Source of the DNA: Burkholderiales bacterium 8X
Lineage (GTDB): Bacteria > Pseudomonadota > Gammaproteobacteria > Burkholderiales > Burkholderiaceae_C
NCBI GenBank assembly: GCA_902506565.1
Contig: LR732703.1
Location: forward strand, 2,928,425 to 2,992,424
Reading direction: 5' to 3'
DNA length: 64,000 nucleotides
Notes under the pieces: model-generated
What the model was told of the DNA's origin: nothing
The model's input: only the letters and a program-made list of their open reading frames with translations
Databases searched by the model: none
Shown here: piece after piece, positions 34,091-43,453 of the stretch
How positions within the stretch are numbered: the first letter of the stretch is position 1
Layout of the letters: each line of letters begins with the position of its first letter
Translations under genes and position numbers: made by a program

Positions 34091-35787
34091 GGCGCCGCCC
34101 GCTGCAGGCTGCCTCGTCTCGCTTGCCCGCATCGAAACCGTCGGGCTCCACGCTGCTGGCGGCGGCGCCCGGCGTGCTGGCGCTGCTGCTGCTCAACGCG
34201 CTGCTGTCGATGGAGAACTGGTTCCCCACGCTGTGGCCGCATCCGGTGGCGCGGCTTTCATTCGAACTCGCGATGGTGCTGACCGTGCTCGCCTTGTGGC
34301 GGGCGGGCCGACCTGCCGCGGGCAATCGGCCGGACCGGTGGCTGGCCATGCTGCTGGCGGGAGCGAGCACGGTCTGGGTCGTCGCCCGCTATCTCGACGT
34401 CACCGTTTCGGCGGTCTTCGGCCGACAGGTCAACCTGTACTGGGACGGCCGCCATGTCCTCGACGTCGCGAAGATGGGAGACACCGCCGCATGGCAGCTG
34501 GCGGCCGCCGGCATCGGGCTCCTGCTGCTGCCGATCGTGCTCTACCACTTGCTGCGCGCCTGCTGGAAAGCCGTGCTTCGAATGCTCGCGTCGCTGCCGC
34601 GCCGGCCGGTGCAGCGAGCGGCCGGGCTCGCGGGTGCGGCCCTTGCGGCGAGCTTCGCCCTTCACGGCATGGCGGGTTGGAACACGCGCTGGTTCATGTC
34701 GATGCCGGTCGCGCCGATCCTCGCGAGCCAGGCCGGACTGCTGGCGGGCCAACTGCTGCCGGGCCGCGCCACTGCGCTGCTCACGCCGAGCCCGCGCTTC
34801 GACGGATCGCTGTCCGGCATCGTGGGCAGCGATGTGCTGCTGATCTTTGCGGAGTCGTATGGCGCCGGCACCTACGACAACCCGATGCACGCCGCCCGGC
34901 TCGCACCAGCTCGCGAACGACTGCAGGCGGAAGCTGCACGCGGCGGCCAGCAGGTGGTCACGGCCCGGGTGCAGTCACCGACCTTCGCCGGCGCTTCATG
35001 GCTGGCCCACGCCGCCCTCCTGAGCGGCGTCGACACCCATGACCCCGGCGCCTACGAGCTGTTGCTCAGCACCCGGCGCCCCACGCTGGCCAGCCATTTC
35101 AAGCGGCACGGCTGGCGAACCGTGAGCTGGCAGCCCGGCCTCCAGAAGCCCTGGCCGGAGGGCGGCTTCTACGGCTTCGATCGCTACGCGGACGCCGATC
35201 GGATCGGCTACCGCGGCCCCGCCTTCGGGCATTGGCGAATCCCGGACCAGGCGGCCATGGCCTTGCTGCACGCGCAGGAGCTGTCGTCGCCACGCGCCGA
35301 ACGGGCACCGCGCTTCATGGTGTTCCCGACCCTGGCGAGTCATGCGCCTTTCAGGCCGTTGGCACCGTACGCGAGCGATTGGCAGCGCCTGCTCGGACCC
35401 GAGGCCTACCGGGAGCTGGAGATGGCGGATGCCAGGCAGCAGCCGGTGTCCTGGCTGGAGCCGGTGCCCGCCTACCTCGAATCGCTGGACTACACCTTTC
35501 GCTGGCTCGGCGACTACCTCGCCACCCAGGCGCCGCCGAGCCTGGTCACGATCGTGATCGGCGACCATCAGCCGCTGGCCAGCGTGAGCGGCGCGAATGC
35601 CAGCTGGGATGTGCCGGTGCACGTGTTCTCGAGCAACCCACACCTGTTGCGGCGGCTGCGGGCGATCGGCTTCGAAGCCGGGCTGACGCCGCCTGCCACG
35701 TCCCTGGGCGCCATGCATCGACTCACGCCGATGTTGCTCGGTGCCATGGAGGCCGGGCCGGACGAGGCGGTCGGCGCAGCGGAATGA
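34087..35787 (+). CDS. Membrane-anchored sulfatase / phosphotransferase of the LtaS-type alkaline phosphatase superfamily
   Basis: The 566-residue protein has four or five N-terminal membrane helices (within residues 15-215), then a periplasmic catalytic domain. L-I-F-A-E-S-Y-G-A-G-T-Y gives the first metal-binding acid. S-P-T-F-A-G-A-S-W holds the probable nucleophile Thr/Ser. The late T-L-A-S-H-A-P-F and I-G-D-H-Q-P supply further metal ligands. Such enzymes move phosphoglycerol or phosphoethanolamine headgroups, or cleave sulfate or phosphate esters. The start is GTG at 34087, overlapping the YceI-like gene's TGA. Three genes (CDP-alcohol transferase, YceI-like, this) form a coupled lipid-related unit. 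Confidence 0.85.
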   Translation: MRRRPLQAASSRLPASKPSGSTLLAAAPGVLALLLLNALLSMENWFPTLWPHPVARLSFELAMVLTVLALWRAGRPAAGNRPDRWLAMLLAGASTVWVVARYLDVTVSAVFGRQVNLYWDGRHVLDVAKMGDTAAWQLAAAGIGLLLLPIVLYHLLRACWKAVLRMLASLPRRPVQRAAGLAGAALAASFALHGMAGWNTRWFMSMPVAPILASQAGLLAGQLLPGRATALLTPSPRFDGSLSGIVGSDVLLIFAESYGAGTYDNPMHAARLAPARERLQAEAARGGQQVVTARVQSPTFAGASWLAHAALLSGVDTHDPGAYELLLSTRRPTLASHFKRHGWRTVSWQPGLQKPWPEGGFYGFDRYADADRIGYRGPAFGHWRIPDQAAMALLHAQELSSPRAERAPRFMVFPTLASHAPFRPLAPYASDWQRLLGPEAYRELEMADARQQPVSWLEPVPAYLESLDYTFRWLGDYLATQAPPSLVTIVIGDHQPLASVSGANASWDVPVHVFSSNPHLLRRLRAIGFEAGLTPPATSLGAMHRLTPMLLGAMEAGPDEAVGAAE

Positions 35788-35850
35788 AAGCCGTTTTTCC
35801 GCGAAATACGTCACGTCGCTTTTCGGCGGCCGGCTGTTAACCTTTGCTCC

Positions 35851-36069
35851 ATGCGCGCCCTCATCCTTTCCTTCAACTTCGTGTTCCTGGCCGTGGTGTT
35901 CTCGCTCACCTCGCTCTCCGGCGTGTTGCTGACGATGGTTGCCTGCTTCGGAATCGCGGCCCTCATGTTCACCTTCTCGACTTCGTCCAAGGAAGCCGGC
36001 GAATCGCGAACCGTGCGTCGAGCGATGGGCGGCCCGTCGACCTTCAGCGCACCGCTCACCCAGTTCTGA
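35851..36069 (+). CDS. Small membrane protein of unknown function
   Basis: This 72-residue protein has two membrane helices (about residues 5-20 and 24-42) and a polar tail. I do not recognise a family. It lies 63 bp after the sulfatase gene and has no strong Shine-Dalgarno sequence. A good intrinsic terminator 49 bp downstream supports a transcribed gene. Confidence 0.6.
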   Translation: MRALILSFNFVFLAVVFSLTSLSGVLLTMVACFGIAALMFTFSTSSKEAGESRTVRRAMGGPSTFSAPLTQF

Positions 36070-36117
36070 TCGACCCGGCACTCAGGCCTGCCAGGAGCCT
36101 GCCGACGATCGTCAAGA

Positions 36118-36141
36118 AAGCCCCGCCAGCGGGGCTTTTTC
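36118..36141. terminator. Bidirectional intrinsic terminator
   Basis: AAAGCCCCG and CGGGGCTTT arms around a CCAG loop are followed by a T-run. The hairpin lies between the small membrane gene and the convergent cox operon end (xdhC) and can serve both. Confidence 0.88.
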
Positions 36142-36192
36142 AATGGCGGTGCGGATGGCGCCGGAAGCGCGGCCGGCCGAGCGGGCAGATGT

Positions 36193-37209
36193 TCAGGCTT
36201 CGGCCGCAGCCGCCGACTTGGCGGTCGCGACGTCGGTCTCGCGCGGCAGCTTGACCGCGTTCTTCACGGCGAGGATTTCCGCCATCACGCTCACCGCGAT
36301 CTCTGGCGGCGTCTTGCTGCCAATGTAGATGCCGATCGGGCCGCGCAGCCGCTGGAGCGATTCGGGCGTCTGGTCGAAATGCTCGATCATCCGCTCGCGC
36401 CGCGCTTGCGCATTGCGCCGCGAACCGATCGCGCCGACATAGAAGGCATCGGTTTCGAGCGCCTCCAGCAACGCCAGGTCGTCCAGCTTCGGGTCGTGCG
36501 TCAAGGCCACGACGCAGCTGCGGCGATCGGGTCGGAAGGCGATGACCGCGTCGTCCGGCATCTCGGTCGTGATCTTGACGCCGGCCACCGACCAGCCTGC
36601 GCGGTACTCGGTGCGCGGATCGCAGAGCGTGACCGCGAAGCCGCTGAAAAGCGCCATCGTCGACAGGTACTCGGCCAGCTGGCCGGCCCCGATCAACAGC
36701 ATCCGGTACTCGGGGCCGTAGGTGTTGGTGAGCTGCACGGCGTCGACCGACAACTCCGCCGGCGATGCGGCTTCGGCCACCGTGGCGCTGCCGTCGGCGA
36801 GCTTGACCGTGCGCTGCATCAGCCGCCCCGCTTCGAGCTTCTCGACCAGTGCCTGCAGCGACGCCGGGTCGGGGTCGAACTCCAGCAACAGCTCGAGCGT
36901 GCCGCCGCACGGGAGGCCGAAGCGATGCGCTTCGTCCGCGGTGATGCCGTACTTGACGAGCGTCGGCGGGCCGGAAGGCAGCTGCCCGTCGGCGCCGTGC
37001 GCGCGGCTGTAGCGGGCGATCAGGTCGTCCTCGATGCAGCCGCCGGAGACCGAACCCACCACCGCGCCATCCTCTGCCAATGCCATGATCGAGCCGACGG
37101 GCCGCGGCGAAGAACCCCAGGTTCGCACCACGGTGGTCAGCAAGGCCCGGCGCCCGGCCAAGCGCCAATCGCGCAAGGTGCGCAAGACCATCACGTCCAG
37201 GTTTTCCAT
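36193..37209 (-). CDS. xdhC: XdhC/CoxI-family molybdenum cofactor insertion protein
   Basis: The 338-residue protein has the N-terminal XdhC_CoxI domain (GSVSGGCIEDDL near residue 52-63, T-V-V-R-T-W-G-S-S-P-R-P) and a C-terminal Rossmann domain (M-L-L-I-G-A-G-Q-L-A-E-Y; A-F-Y-V-G-A-I-G-S-R-R-N). XdhC proteins bind and sulfurate the molybdenum cofactor and deliver it to xanthine-oxidase-family hydroxylases. As last gene of the cox operon its client is the CoxL subunit in the same operon. It begins 24 bp after coxG. Confidence 0.93.
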   Translation of the reverse strand: MENLDVMVLRTLRDWRLAGRRALLTTVVRTWGSSPRPVGSIMALAEDGAVVGSVSGGCIEDDLIARYSRAHGADGQLPSGPPTLVKYGITADEAHRFGLPCGGTLELLLEFDPDPASLQALVEKLEAGRLMQRTVKLADGSATVAEAASPAELSVDAVQLTNTYGPEYRMLLIGAGQLAEYLSTMALFSGFAVTLCDPRTEYRAGWSVAGVKITTEMPDDAVIAFRPDRRSCVVALTHDPKLDDLALLEALETDAFYVGAIGSRRNAQARRERMIEHFDQTPESLQRLRGPIGIYIGSKTPPEIAVSVMAEILAVKNAVKLPRETDVATAKSAAAAEA

Positions 37210-37233
37210 TTGCTCGCTCCTGCCGGCCCGGCG

Positions 37234-37851
37234 TCAGCCTCGTTCTGCCGGCTTCTGCACGGTATCGGCCGGAGCATCGGCCGAATCGTCTTTCTTGCCG
37301 ATGCCCATCTTGCGCATGAAGCCGGCCACCGCGCCGGTCTTCTCGCCACCGGTCGAAGCATCGCTCGCGCCGCCGGCCGCATCCGCCGGCGGTGCGCCGT
37401 AGCGCGCCTGCATCTCGGCATCGAAGCGCTTGAAGAAATCGTCGGCCGTGGACTTGGCGGCGCCGTCGATCAGGCGCTGGCCGAGCTGCGCGATCCTGCC
37501 GCCGACCTGCGCGTTGACCGTGTAATCGAGTTCGCAGCCCGCGCCGCCGTCCTCGACCGGCCGGAGCGACACGCTCGACGAACCCTTCGCGAAGCCGGCC
37601 ACGCCGCCCTGCCCTTCGAACGAGAGACGGTAGCTGTCGGGCGGCATGATTTCGGCGAGCGCGACCTTGCCGCTGAACTTGGCCGACACCGGACCGATCT
37701 TGAGCGCAAGGCCCACCACGTACTGGTTGTCGCCGACCAGCTCGAACTTGTCGCAGCCGGGAATGCATTTCTTGAGCGTCTCGGGATCGTTGAGCGCTTC
37801 CCAGGCCTGTTGCTGCGTGACGCCTAAGCGGCGGTTGCCGAGCATTTCCAT
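37234..37851 (-). CDS. coxG: CoxG-like carbon monoxide dehydrogenase subunit G protein
   Basis: The 205-residue protein carries a START/SRPBCC-type CoxG domain (residues 1 to about 150: W-E-A-L-N-D-P-E-T-L-K-K-C-I-P-G, and A-Q-V-G-G-R-I-A-Q-L-G-Q-R-L). A flexible C-terminal extension ends in R-K-M-G-I-G-K-K. CoxG is thought to attach CO dehydrogenase to the membrane. The ATG at 37851, after AAGGAAAG, is chosen; upstream codons are out-of-frame coxE. Confidence 0.92.
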   Translation of the reverse strand: MEMLGNRRLGVTQQQAWEALNDPETLKKCIPGCDKFELVGDNQYVVGLALKIGPVSAKFSGKVALAEIMPPDSYRLSFEGQGGVAGFAKGSSSVSLRPVEDGGAGCELDYTVNAQVGGRIAQLGQRLIDGAAKSTADDFFKRFDAEMQARYGAPPADAAGGASDASTGGEKTGAVAGFMRKMGIGKKDDSADAPADTVQKPAERG

Positions 37852-37871
37852 GAGCTTTCCTTTGATTGAAT

Positions 37872-39077
37872 CTAGCGGCTCGCCCGCATGAGGGAGGCCA
37901 GGCTCGCGGCCAGCTGTTCGAGCGCGCTCAGATTGTGGACCGCGAGCATCGCATCCGCATGCCGGTGCAGAACAGCCGCACCGCGCGCAAGGGGAGCGTA
38001 GCCGTCGTAGCGCAGCAGCGGGTTGAGCCAGAGCAATCGGCGCGTGTGGCGCTTGAGCCAGAGCAGCTCGCGCTCCATCGCGTCCGGCTCGCCGGTGTCG
38101 AGGCCGTCGCTGATGACCAGCACCAGGGTGCGGCGGCCGGTCAGGCGGCGCGCGAAGCTCCGGCGCAGCTCGGCGAGCGATTCGCCCAGCCGGGTGCCGC
38201 CCGCGAAGTCGTCGATCGCGCTGCCCGCGGCAGCCAGCATCGCATCCGTGTCGGCGATGCGGAAGGCGGGGCTGAGGTCGGTGAGGTGCGTGCCGAAAGC
38301 GAAGACGTCGCGGCGGCCGGCCTGGCGGGTGGCGGCATGCAGGAACGCGAGCAGGAGGCGCGCATAGCGCTCCATCGATCCCGAAACGTCGACCAGCACC
38401 AGGAGCGGCAGCGGCTGCAGCCGGCGCGACAGACGCGGCAGCCGGATCAGTTCGCCGCCGGTCCGGCTCGCCTCGTGCCATACGCCCGGCCAATGCATCC
38501 GCGAATCGGCGCCCGTGTTGCCGCTCGGCCGGAACCGTCGACTCGGCAAGCGGGGCACGGGCAAGGCGATATCGCGTGCCAGCCGCTCGACCAGCCGGTA
38601 TTCCGCCGCGCCGAGCGCGTTGAAGTCGGCATGGTGAACCCGGCTGCGGTCGCTGGCGGTCATGGCGGCATCGAAGTCGACCTCGCGATCGGTTTCGGCC
38701 GGCTGCACCGCCGGCCGCGGCGGCGCCAGTGCCTCGCGCACCCGCGGCCTTCGCTTGGACGGCTCGGCCTTGCCTTCGGCGCTCGGCAGCAGCTGCGCCA
38801 GCAGCTTGTTGGCCAGCTCGGGATCGCGGAACCAGGCGTCGAACAACTCGCGAAAGACCAGGCGATCTTCTTCGCGGCTGATCATCACGGCCTCCATCGC
38901 GGCAGCCAGGTCGGGGCGGCTCTCGACGCCCACCAAAGTGGCGGCCTCGGAGGCCAGGGCGATGCGCATCGAATCGGTCTGGACGCCGGCGCGCCGCAAG
39001 GCGCGGCCGAAGGCGGTCATGTTGTCGGCCAGCTTGCCGCTGCGGGCGTCGCCGAGCTGGGCTTTCCGCTGCGTCAT
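37872..39077 (-). CDS. coxE: CoxE-like VWA-domain protein
   Basis: The 401-residue protein has a helical N-terminal half and a C-terminal von Willebrand A domain with the metal-binding MIDAS D-V-S-G-S-M, followed by D-D-F-A-G-G-T-R-L-G-E and S-D-G-L-D-T-G-E. Together with the neighbouring MoxR-type ATPase CoxD it forms a chaperone pair. In Oligotropha this pair matures the copper-sulfur-molybdenum cluster of CO dehydrogenase. The operon here is of the form II type, so the exact maturation step may differ. Confidence 0.92.
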   Translation of the reverse strand: MTQRKAQLGDARSGKLADNMTAFGRALRRAGVQTDSMRIALASEAATLVGVESRPDLAAAMEAVMISREEDRLVFRELFDAWFRDPELANKLLAQLLPSAEGKAEPSKRRPRVREALAPPRPAVQPAETDREVDFDAAMTASDRSRVHHADFNALGAAEYRLVERLARDIALPVPRLPSRRFRPSGNTGADSRMHWPGVWHEASRTGGELIRLPRLSRRLQPLPLLVLVDVSGSMERYARLLLAFLHAATRQAGRRDVFAFGTHLTDLSPAFRIADTDAMLAAAGSAIDDFAGGTRLGESLAELRRSFARRLTGRRTLVLVISDGLDTGEPDAMERELLWLKRHTRRLLWLNPLLRYDGYAPLARGAAVLHRHADAMLAVHNLSALEQLAASLASLMRASR

Positions 39078-39123
39078 GCGCAGGGCCGGCGTCGAGGGCG
39101 GCAGGCGGCGCCGGCGCCTTCCG

Positions 39124-40062
39124 TCATGAAAGGCCTTGCTCGGCCGGTCGCAGCAGGTCGGCCGCCATCGGCTGGGTCAGCGCGGCCACATCGTCCCGCT
39201 GCTTGAAGAGGATGCCCGCGGTGTCGACCACCACCTCGGGATCGAGCTCGATGGTGTCGAGCGCGACCAGCGCCTGGGCCCACTCCACGCTTTCCGCAAT
39301 ACCGGGCGCGCGCTGGAAGGCATTGGCGAAGGGAGCGCTGCGCAGGCGGCCGACGAAGTCCGCGACCTGCTCGGTCAGGCGGCTGCTGGCCGTGGGCACG
39401 CGGGACCGCACGATGGCGAGCTCGCGATCGCGCTCCGGATGGTCCAGCCAGTGATAGAGGCAGCGGCGCTTGACCGCATCGTTGAGCTCGCGCGTGCGGT
39501 TGCTGGTAAGGATGGTGACCGGCGGCACCAGCGCCCGGATGGTGCCGAGCTCCGGAATGCTCACCTGGTACTCGCCCAGATATTCGAGCAGGAAGGCTTC
39601 GAAGGGCTCGTCGGCGCGGTCGACCTCGTCGATCAGCAGGACCGCGCCCGGCATCGGCGCCTGCAGCGCCTGCAGCAAGGGCCTTCGGATCAGGTAGTGC
39701 GGCTGGTAGACCTCCGACTCCACGTCGGCAGCGCCGCCGCCGCGCGCTTCGGCAGCCCGCATGTGCAGGAGCTGCGCGGCGTAGTTCCATTCGTAGAGCG
39801 CCTCGCGCTGCTCCAGGCCGTCGTAGCACTGGAGGCGCAGCAGCTCGCGCTGCAGCGCGGTCGAAAGCGCCTTGGCCAGCTCGGTCTTGCCGACGCCCGG
39901 CTCGCCTTCGAGCAGCAAGGGCCGCTGCAGCTTGAGCGCGAGGAACACGGCGGTCGCGAGCCGCCGGTCGGCGAAGTAACCGGCGTCCTGCAAGGCCTGC
40001 ACCACGGCGTCGATGGAGGCGAACGGCGCCGGCGAGCCGTCTTCGGCAAGGATGGAGTTCAT
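39124..40062 (-). CDS. coxD: CoxD-like MoxR-family AAA+ ATPase
   Basis: The 312-residue ATPase has Walker A G-E-P-G-V-G-K-T at about residues 56-63, Walker B L-L-I-D-E-V-D-R-A-D, sensor T-S-N-R-T-R-E-L, and a C-terminal lid with the A-L-D-T-I-E-L-D-P-E-V-V-V-D block. MoxR proteins work with VWA partners such as the adjacent CoxE. It lies 122 bp after coxM, with a strong hairpin in the gap. Confidence 0.94.
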   Translation of the reverse strand: MNSILAEDGSPAPFASIDAVVQALQDAGYFADRRLATAVFLALKLQRPLLLEGEPGVGKTELAKALSTALQRELLRLQCYDGLEQREALYEWNYAAQLLHMRAAEARGGGAADVESEVYQPHYLIRRPLLQALQAPMPGAVLLIDEVDRADEPFEAFLLEYLGEYQVSIPELGTIRALVPPVTILTSNRTRELNDAVKRRCLYHWLDHPERDRELAIVRSRVPTASSRLTEQVADFVGRLRSAPFANAFQRAPGIAESVEWAQALVALDTIELDPEVVVDTAGILFKQRDDVAALTQPMAADLLRPAEQGLS

Positions 40063-40104
40063 GGAGAAGAGATTAGCGCCGATCGAGGCCGTGCCGGGCG
40101 GCCC

Positions 40105-40127
40105 CCGCCGACCGTCTGCGTCGGCGG
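40105..40127. other. Intercistronic stem-loop between coxM and coxD
   Basis: CCGCCGAC and GTCGGCGG form a perfect 8-bp stem around a 7-base loop. No T-run follows on the coding strand. It could lower expression of the maturation genes relative to the enzyme genes, or protect the upstream mRNA. Confidence 0.5.
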
Positions 40128-40184
40128 AAGTCCACCCTCGCGCGGCCGTTCGAGGGGCCGGCCAGCGTCCGGGCGCCTCGTTGC

Positions 40185-40976
40185 TCAGCCGATGGCGCGA
40201 GCCACCGCACGCTGCGTCAGCACGTTGATGAGGTTGGCGCGGTAGGCAGCCGAGGCATGCAGGTCGGTGTTGAGCTCGCTCGAATCGATCTTGACGCCGG
40301 CAGCCGCCTCGGGCGTGAAGCTTTGCGACAGCGCGTCCTCCAGGCCGTTGTGGCGGAACACGCCGTTGCCGGCGCCGGTCACGGCGACCCGCACGCCGTT
40401 CGCCATCTGCGCGACGAACACGCCCACCAGCGGAAAGTGCGAGGCCTTCTGCCGCAGCTTTTCGTAGGCTGCACGCTGCGGCAACGGAAAACGCACCGCG
40501 GTGATCAGTTCGCCATCGTCCAGCGCGGTGGTGAAGAGGCCCTGGAAGAAATCGTCGGCGGCGATTTCGCGCCGGTCGGTGACGACGGTGGCGCCCGATC
40601 CGAGCACCGCGCTCGGATAGCAGGCTGCCGGGTCGTTGTTGGCGAGCGAGCCGCCGAGCGTGCCCATGGCGCGCACCTGCCGGTCGCCGATGCGCGACGC
40701 GAGGTCGGCCAGCGCCGGGAACGCCGACTTGACCTCGGCGCTGTTGCCGACTTCGAGGTGGCGGGCCATCGCGCCGATGACCAGCGCGTCGCCTTCGCGG
40801 CGGATGCCGGAGAGCTCGGCGATGCCGGCGAGGTCGGCCAGCTGGTCCGGCGCCGAGAGCCGCAGCTTCATCGACGCCAGCAGGGTCTGGCCGCCGGCCA
40901 GCGGCTTGGCGCCGGCCGCGGCCAGCTTGACGGCATCGGCGAGGGTTGCCGGACGTTCGAGGGTGAAGGGATACAT
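40185..40976 (-). CDS. coxM: CoxM-like FAD-binding subunit of a molybdenum hydroxylase
   Basis: The 263-residue flavoprotein carries A-G-G-Q-T-L-L-A-S-M-K-L-R at about residues 32-44 and T-L-G-G-S-L-A-N-N-D-P-A-A-C at about 106-119, the two FAD-binding blocks of the xanthine dehydrogenase FAD domain (PF00941). The C-terminal CO_deh_flav_C domain follows. It passes electrons from the 2Fe-2S clusters of CoxS to FAD and on to an unknown acceptor. It lies 25 bp after coxL. Confidence 0.95.
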   Translation of the reverse strand: MYPFTLERPATLADAVKLAAAGAKPLAGGQTLLASMKLRLSAPDQLADLAGIAELSGIRREGDALVIGAMARHLEVGNSAEVKSAFPALADLASRIGDRQVRAMGTLGGSLANNDPAACYPSAVLGSGATVVTDRREIAADDFFQGLFTTALDDGELITAVRFPLPQRAAYEKLRQKASHFPLVGVFVAQMANGVRVAVTGAGNGVFRHNGLEDALSQSFTPEAAAGVKIDSSELNTDLHASAAYRANLINVLTQRAVARAIG

Positions 40977-41001
40977 GGTGTCTTGTCCTTCCTGTTGTCG
41001 T

Positions 41002-43443
41002 TCAGGTGGCCGGGCGGCCCTGTGTGCTGCCGGCGAGCGATGGCGGCGCCGGGTCCTGGGTCGGGCTCACGCTGCCCTTCTGCATGGCTTCCCACACGCG
41101 ATGCGGCGAGGCCGGCATGTCGAAATCCTTGACGCCCATCGGCGCCAGCGCGTCCAGCACGGCATTGATGACCGCCGGCGGCGAGCCGATCGCGCCGGCT
41201 TCGCCGCAGCCCTTGGTGCCGAGCGGGTTGTGGGTGCACGGCGTGCAGACGGTGTCGAGCTTGAACATCGGGAAGTCCTCGGCCCGCGGCATCGCGTAGT
41301 CCATGAAGCTGCCGGTGAGCAATTGCCCGGTCTCGTCGTAGACGCAGTTCTCCATGAGGGCCTGGCCGATGCCCTGTACCAGGCCGCCGTGCACCTGGCC
41401 CTCGACGATCATCGGATTGATGATGGTGCCGAAATCGTCCACCGCGGTGAAGCGGTCGACCTTGACCTCGCCGGTCTGCTTGTCGATCTCGACCTCGCAG
41501 ATGTAGGTGCCGCCCGGGAAGGTGAAGTTGGTCGGGTCGTAGAAGGCGGTCTCGTTGAGCCCCGGCTCGAGCTTGTCCAGCGGGTAGTTGTGCGGCACGT
41601 ACGCGGTCAGCGCGATCTCGCCGAAGGTCTTTTTCTTGTCGGTGCCCTTGACCGTGAACTCGCCGTTCACGAACTCCACATCGGCGTCGCTCGCCTCCAT
41701 CAGGTGGGCGGCGATCTTCTTGGCCTTGATCTCGATCTTGTCGAGCGCCTTCATGATGGCCGCGCCGCCGACCGAGATCGATCGCGAGCCGTAGGTGCCC
41801 ATGCCGAAGGGCACGCGCCCGGTGTCGCCGTGCACCACGTCGACCGCATCGACCTCGATGCCCAGCCGTGCGGCGACCACCTGCGCAAAGGTGGTTTCAT
41901 GCCCCTGGCCATGGCTGTGCGAGCCGGTGAAGACCGTGACGCTGCCGGTCGGATGCACCCGGATCTCGCCGCATTCGAAGAGGCCTGCCCGTGCCCCCAA
42001 TGCGCCGGCGATGTTCGACGGCGCGATGCCGCAGGCCTCGATGTAGCTCGAGTAGCCGATGCCGCGCAGCTTGCCGGCGGATTCGCTTGCCGCCTTGCGG
42101 CCGGCAAAGCCGGCGACCTCGGCCAGCTCCTGCGCCTTGTTCATGCAGGCATGGAAATCGCCGGTGTCGTACTGCAGCGCGACCGGCGTCTGGTACGGGA
42201 AGCTGGTGATGAAGTTGCGCTTGCGGATCTCGTCCTGTCCCAGCTTCATCTCCCAGGCGCAGCGGCTCACCAGCCGTTCGAGCAGGTAGGTGGCCTCGGG
42301 CCGTCCGGCGCCGCGGTAGGCATCGACCGGCGAGGTGTTGGTGAACCAGGCGTCGACCTCGACGTAGATCTGCGGCGTCGCATATTGGCCGGCGAGGAGC
42401 GTCGCATAGAGAATCGTCGGCACCGCCGTGGAGAAGGTCGACAGGTAGGCGCCAAGGTTGGCATCGGTATGCACGCGCAGCGCCAGGAACTTGCCCTGGT
42501 CGTCCATCGCCATTTCGGCATGGCTCACGTGGTCGCGGCCATGCGCATCGGACAGGAAGCATTCGGAGCGCTCGGCCGTCCACTTGATGCTGCGATTGAG
42601 TTGCTTGGAGGCCCAGGTCAGCGCGACATCTTCGGCATAGAGAAAGATCTTCGAGCCGAAACCGCCGCCGACGTCCGGCGCCACCACCCGCACCTTGTGC
42701 TCCGGCAGCTGGAGCACGAAGGCGGTCATCAGGAGCCGCTCGACGTGCGGATTCTGGTTGGACACGTACAGCACGTATTCCTCGGTCGCGCGGCTGTAGC
42801 TGCCGATGGCGACCCGAGGCTCGATCGGATTCGGGATCAGCCGGTTGTTGACCAGGTCGAGCCGGGTCACGTGGGCCGCGTTGGCGAAGGCGGCGTCGAC
42901 CCCCGCCTTGTCGCCGAGCGTCCACTTGTAGCACTGGTTGTCCGGCGCGGCCTCGTGGAGGGTCACGCCGCTCGCCTTCCTGGCGGCGTCGGCCACGCTG
43001 ACCAAGGCCGGCAGCACCTCGTAGTCGACCACGATCGCCTCGGCGGCGTTCTTGGCCTGCTCCACCGTCTCGGCCACCACCATGGCCACGTGGTCGCCCA
43101 CGTAGCGGACCTTGCCGATCGCGAGGATCGGGTGCGGCGGCTCCTTCATGGGCGAGCCGTCGGGGTTGTTGATCAGCCAGCCGCAGGGCAGGCCGCCCAT
43201 CTTGCCGTCGATGTCCTTGCCGCTGAAGATGCCGACCACGCCGGGCATGGCCTCGGCTGCCGAGATGTCGATCGACTTGATTTCGGCATGGCCGTGCGGC
43301 GAGCGAAGGAACACGGCATGCGTCTGGTTGGCCAGGTCGATGTCGTCGGTGTAGCGGCCGGCGCCGGTCAGGAAGCGATAGTCTTCCTTGCGCTTCAAGG
43401 CCTCGCCGATGTGCGGCAGGTTGGCAAAGTCGGGTGCGCCCAT
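41002..43443 (-). CDS. coxL: Molybdenum hydroxylase large subunit, form II CoxL-like
   Basis: The 813-residue catalytic subunit has family signatures for molybdopterin cytosine dinucleotide binding: [17 protein letters not shown], and the catalytic Glu in [11 protein letters not shown] near the end. The discriminating active-site loop reads A-Y-R-G-A-G-R. True form I CO dehydrogenases have A-Y-x-C-S-F-R with the copper-binding Cys, so this is a form II enzyme. Its substrate is uncertain and may be an aldehyde, purine or N-heterocycle, with CO less likely. The gene order S-L-M supports form II. It lies 10 bp after coxS. Confidence 0.95.
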   Translation of the reverse strand: MGAPDFANLPHIGEALKRKEDYRFLTGAGRYTDDIDLANQTHAVFLRSPHGHAEIKSIDISAAEAMPGVVGIFSGKDIDGKMGGLPCGWLINNPDGSPMKEPPHPILAIGKVRYVGDHVAMVVAETVEQAKNAAEAIVVDYEVLPALVSVADAARKASGVTLHEAAPDNQCYKWTLGDKAGVDAAFANAAHVTRLDLVNNRLIPNPIEPRVAIGSYSRATEEYVLYVSNQNPHVERLLMTAFVLQLPEHKVRVVAPDVGGGFGSKIFLYAEDVALTWASKQLNRSIKWTAERSECFLSDAHGRDHVSHAEMAMDDQGKFLALRVHTDANLGAYLSTFSTAVPTILYATLLAGQYATPQIYVEVDAWFTNTSPVDAYRGAGRPEATYLLERLVSRCAWEMKLGQDEIRKRNFITSFPYQTPVALQYDTGDFHACMNKAQELAEVAGFAGRKAASESAGKLRGIGYSSYIEACGIAPSNIAGALGARAGLFECGEIRVHPTGSVTVFTGSHSHGQGHETTFAQVVAARLGIEVDAVDVVHGDTGRVPFGMGTYGSRSISVGGAAIMKALDKIEIKAKKIAAHLMEASDADVEFVNGEFTVKGTDKKKTFGEIALTAYVPHNYPLDKLEPGLNETAFYDPTNFTFPGGTYICEVEIDKQTGEVKVDRFTAVDDFGTIINPMIVEGQVHGGLVQGIGQALMENCVYDETGQLLTGSFMDYAMPRAEDFPMFKLDTVCTPCTHNPLGTKGCGEAGAIGSPPAVINAVLDALAPMGVKDFDMPASPHRVWEAMQKGSVSPTQDPAPPSLAGSTQGRPAT

Positions 43444-43453
43444 GTCGTGCTCC

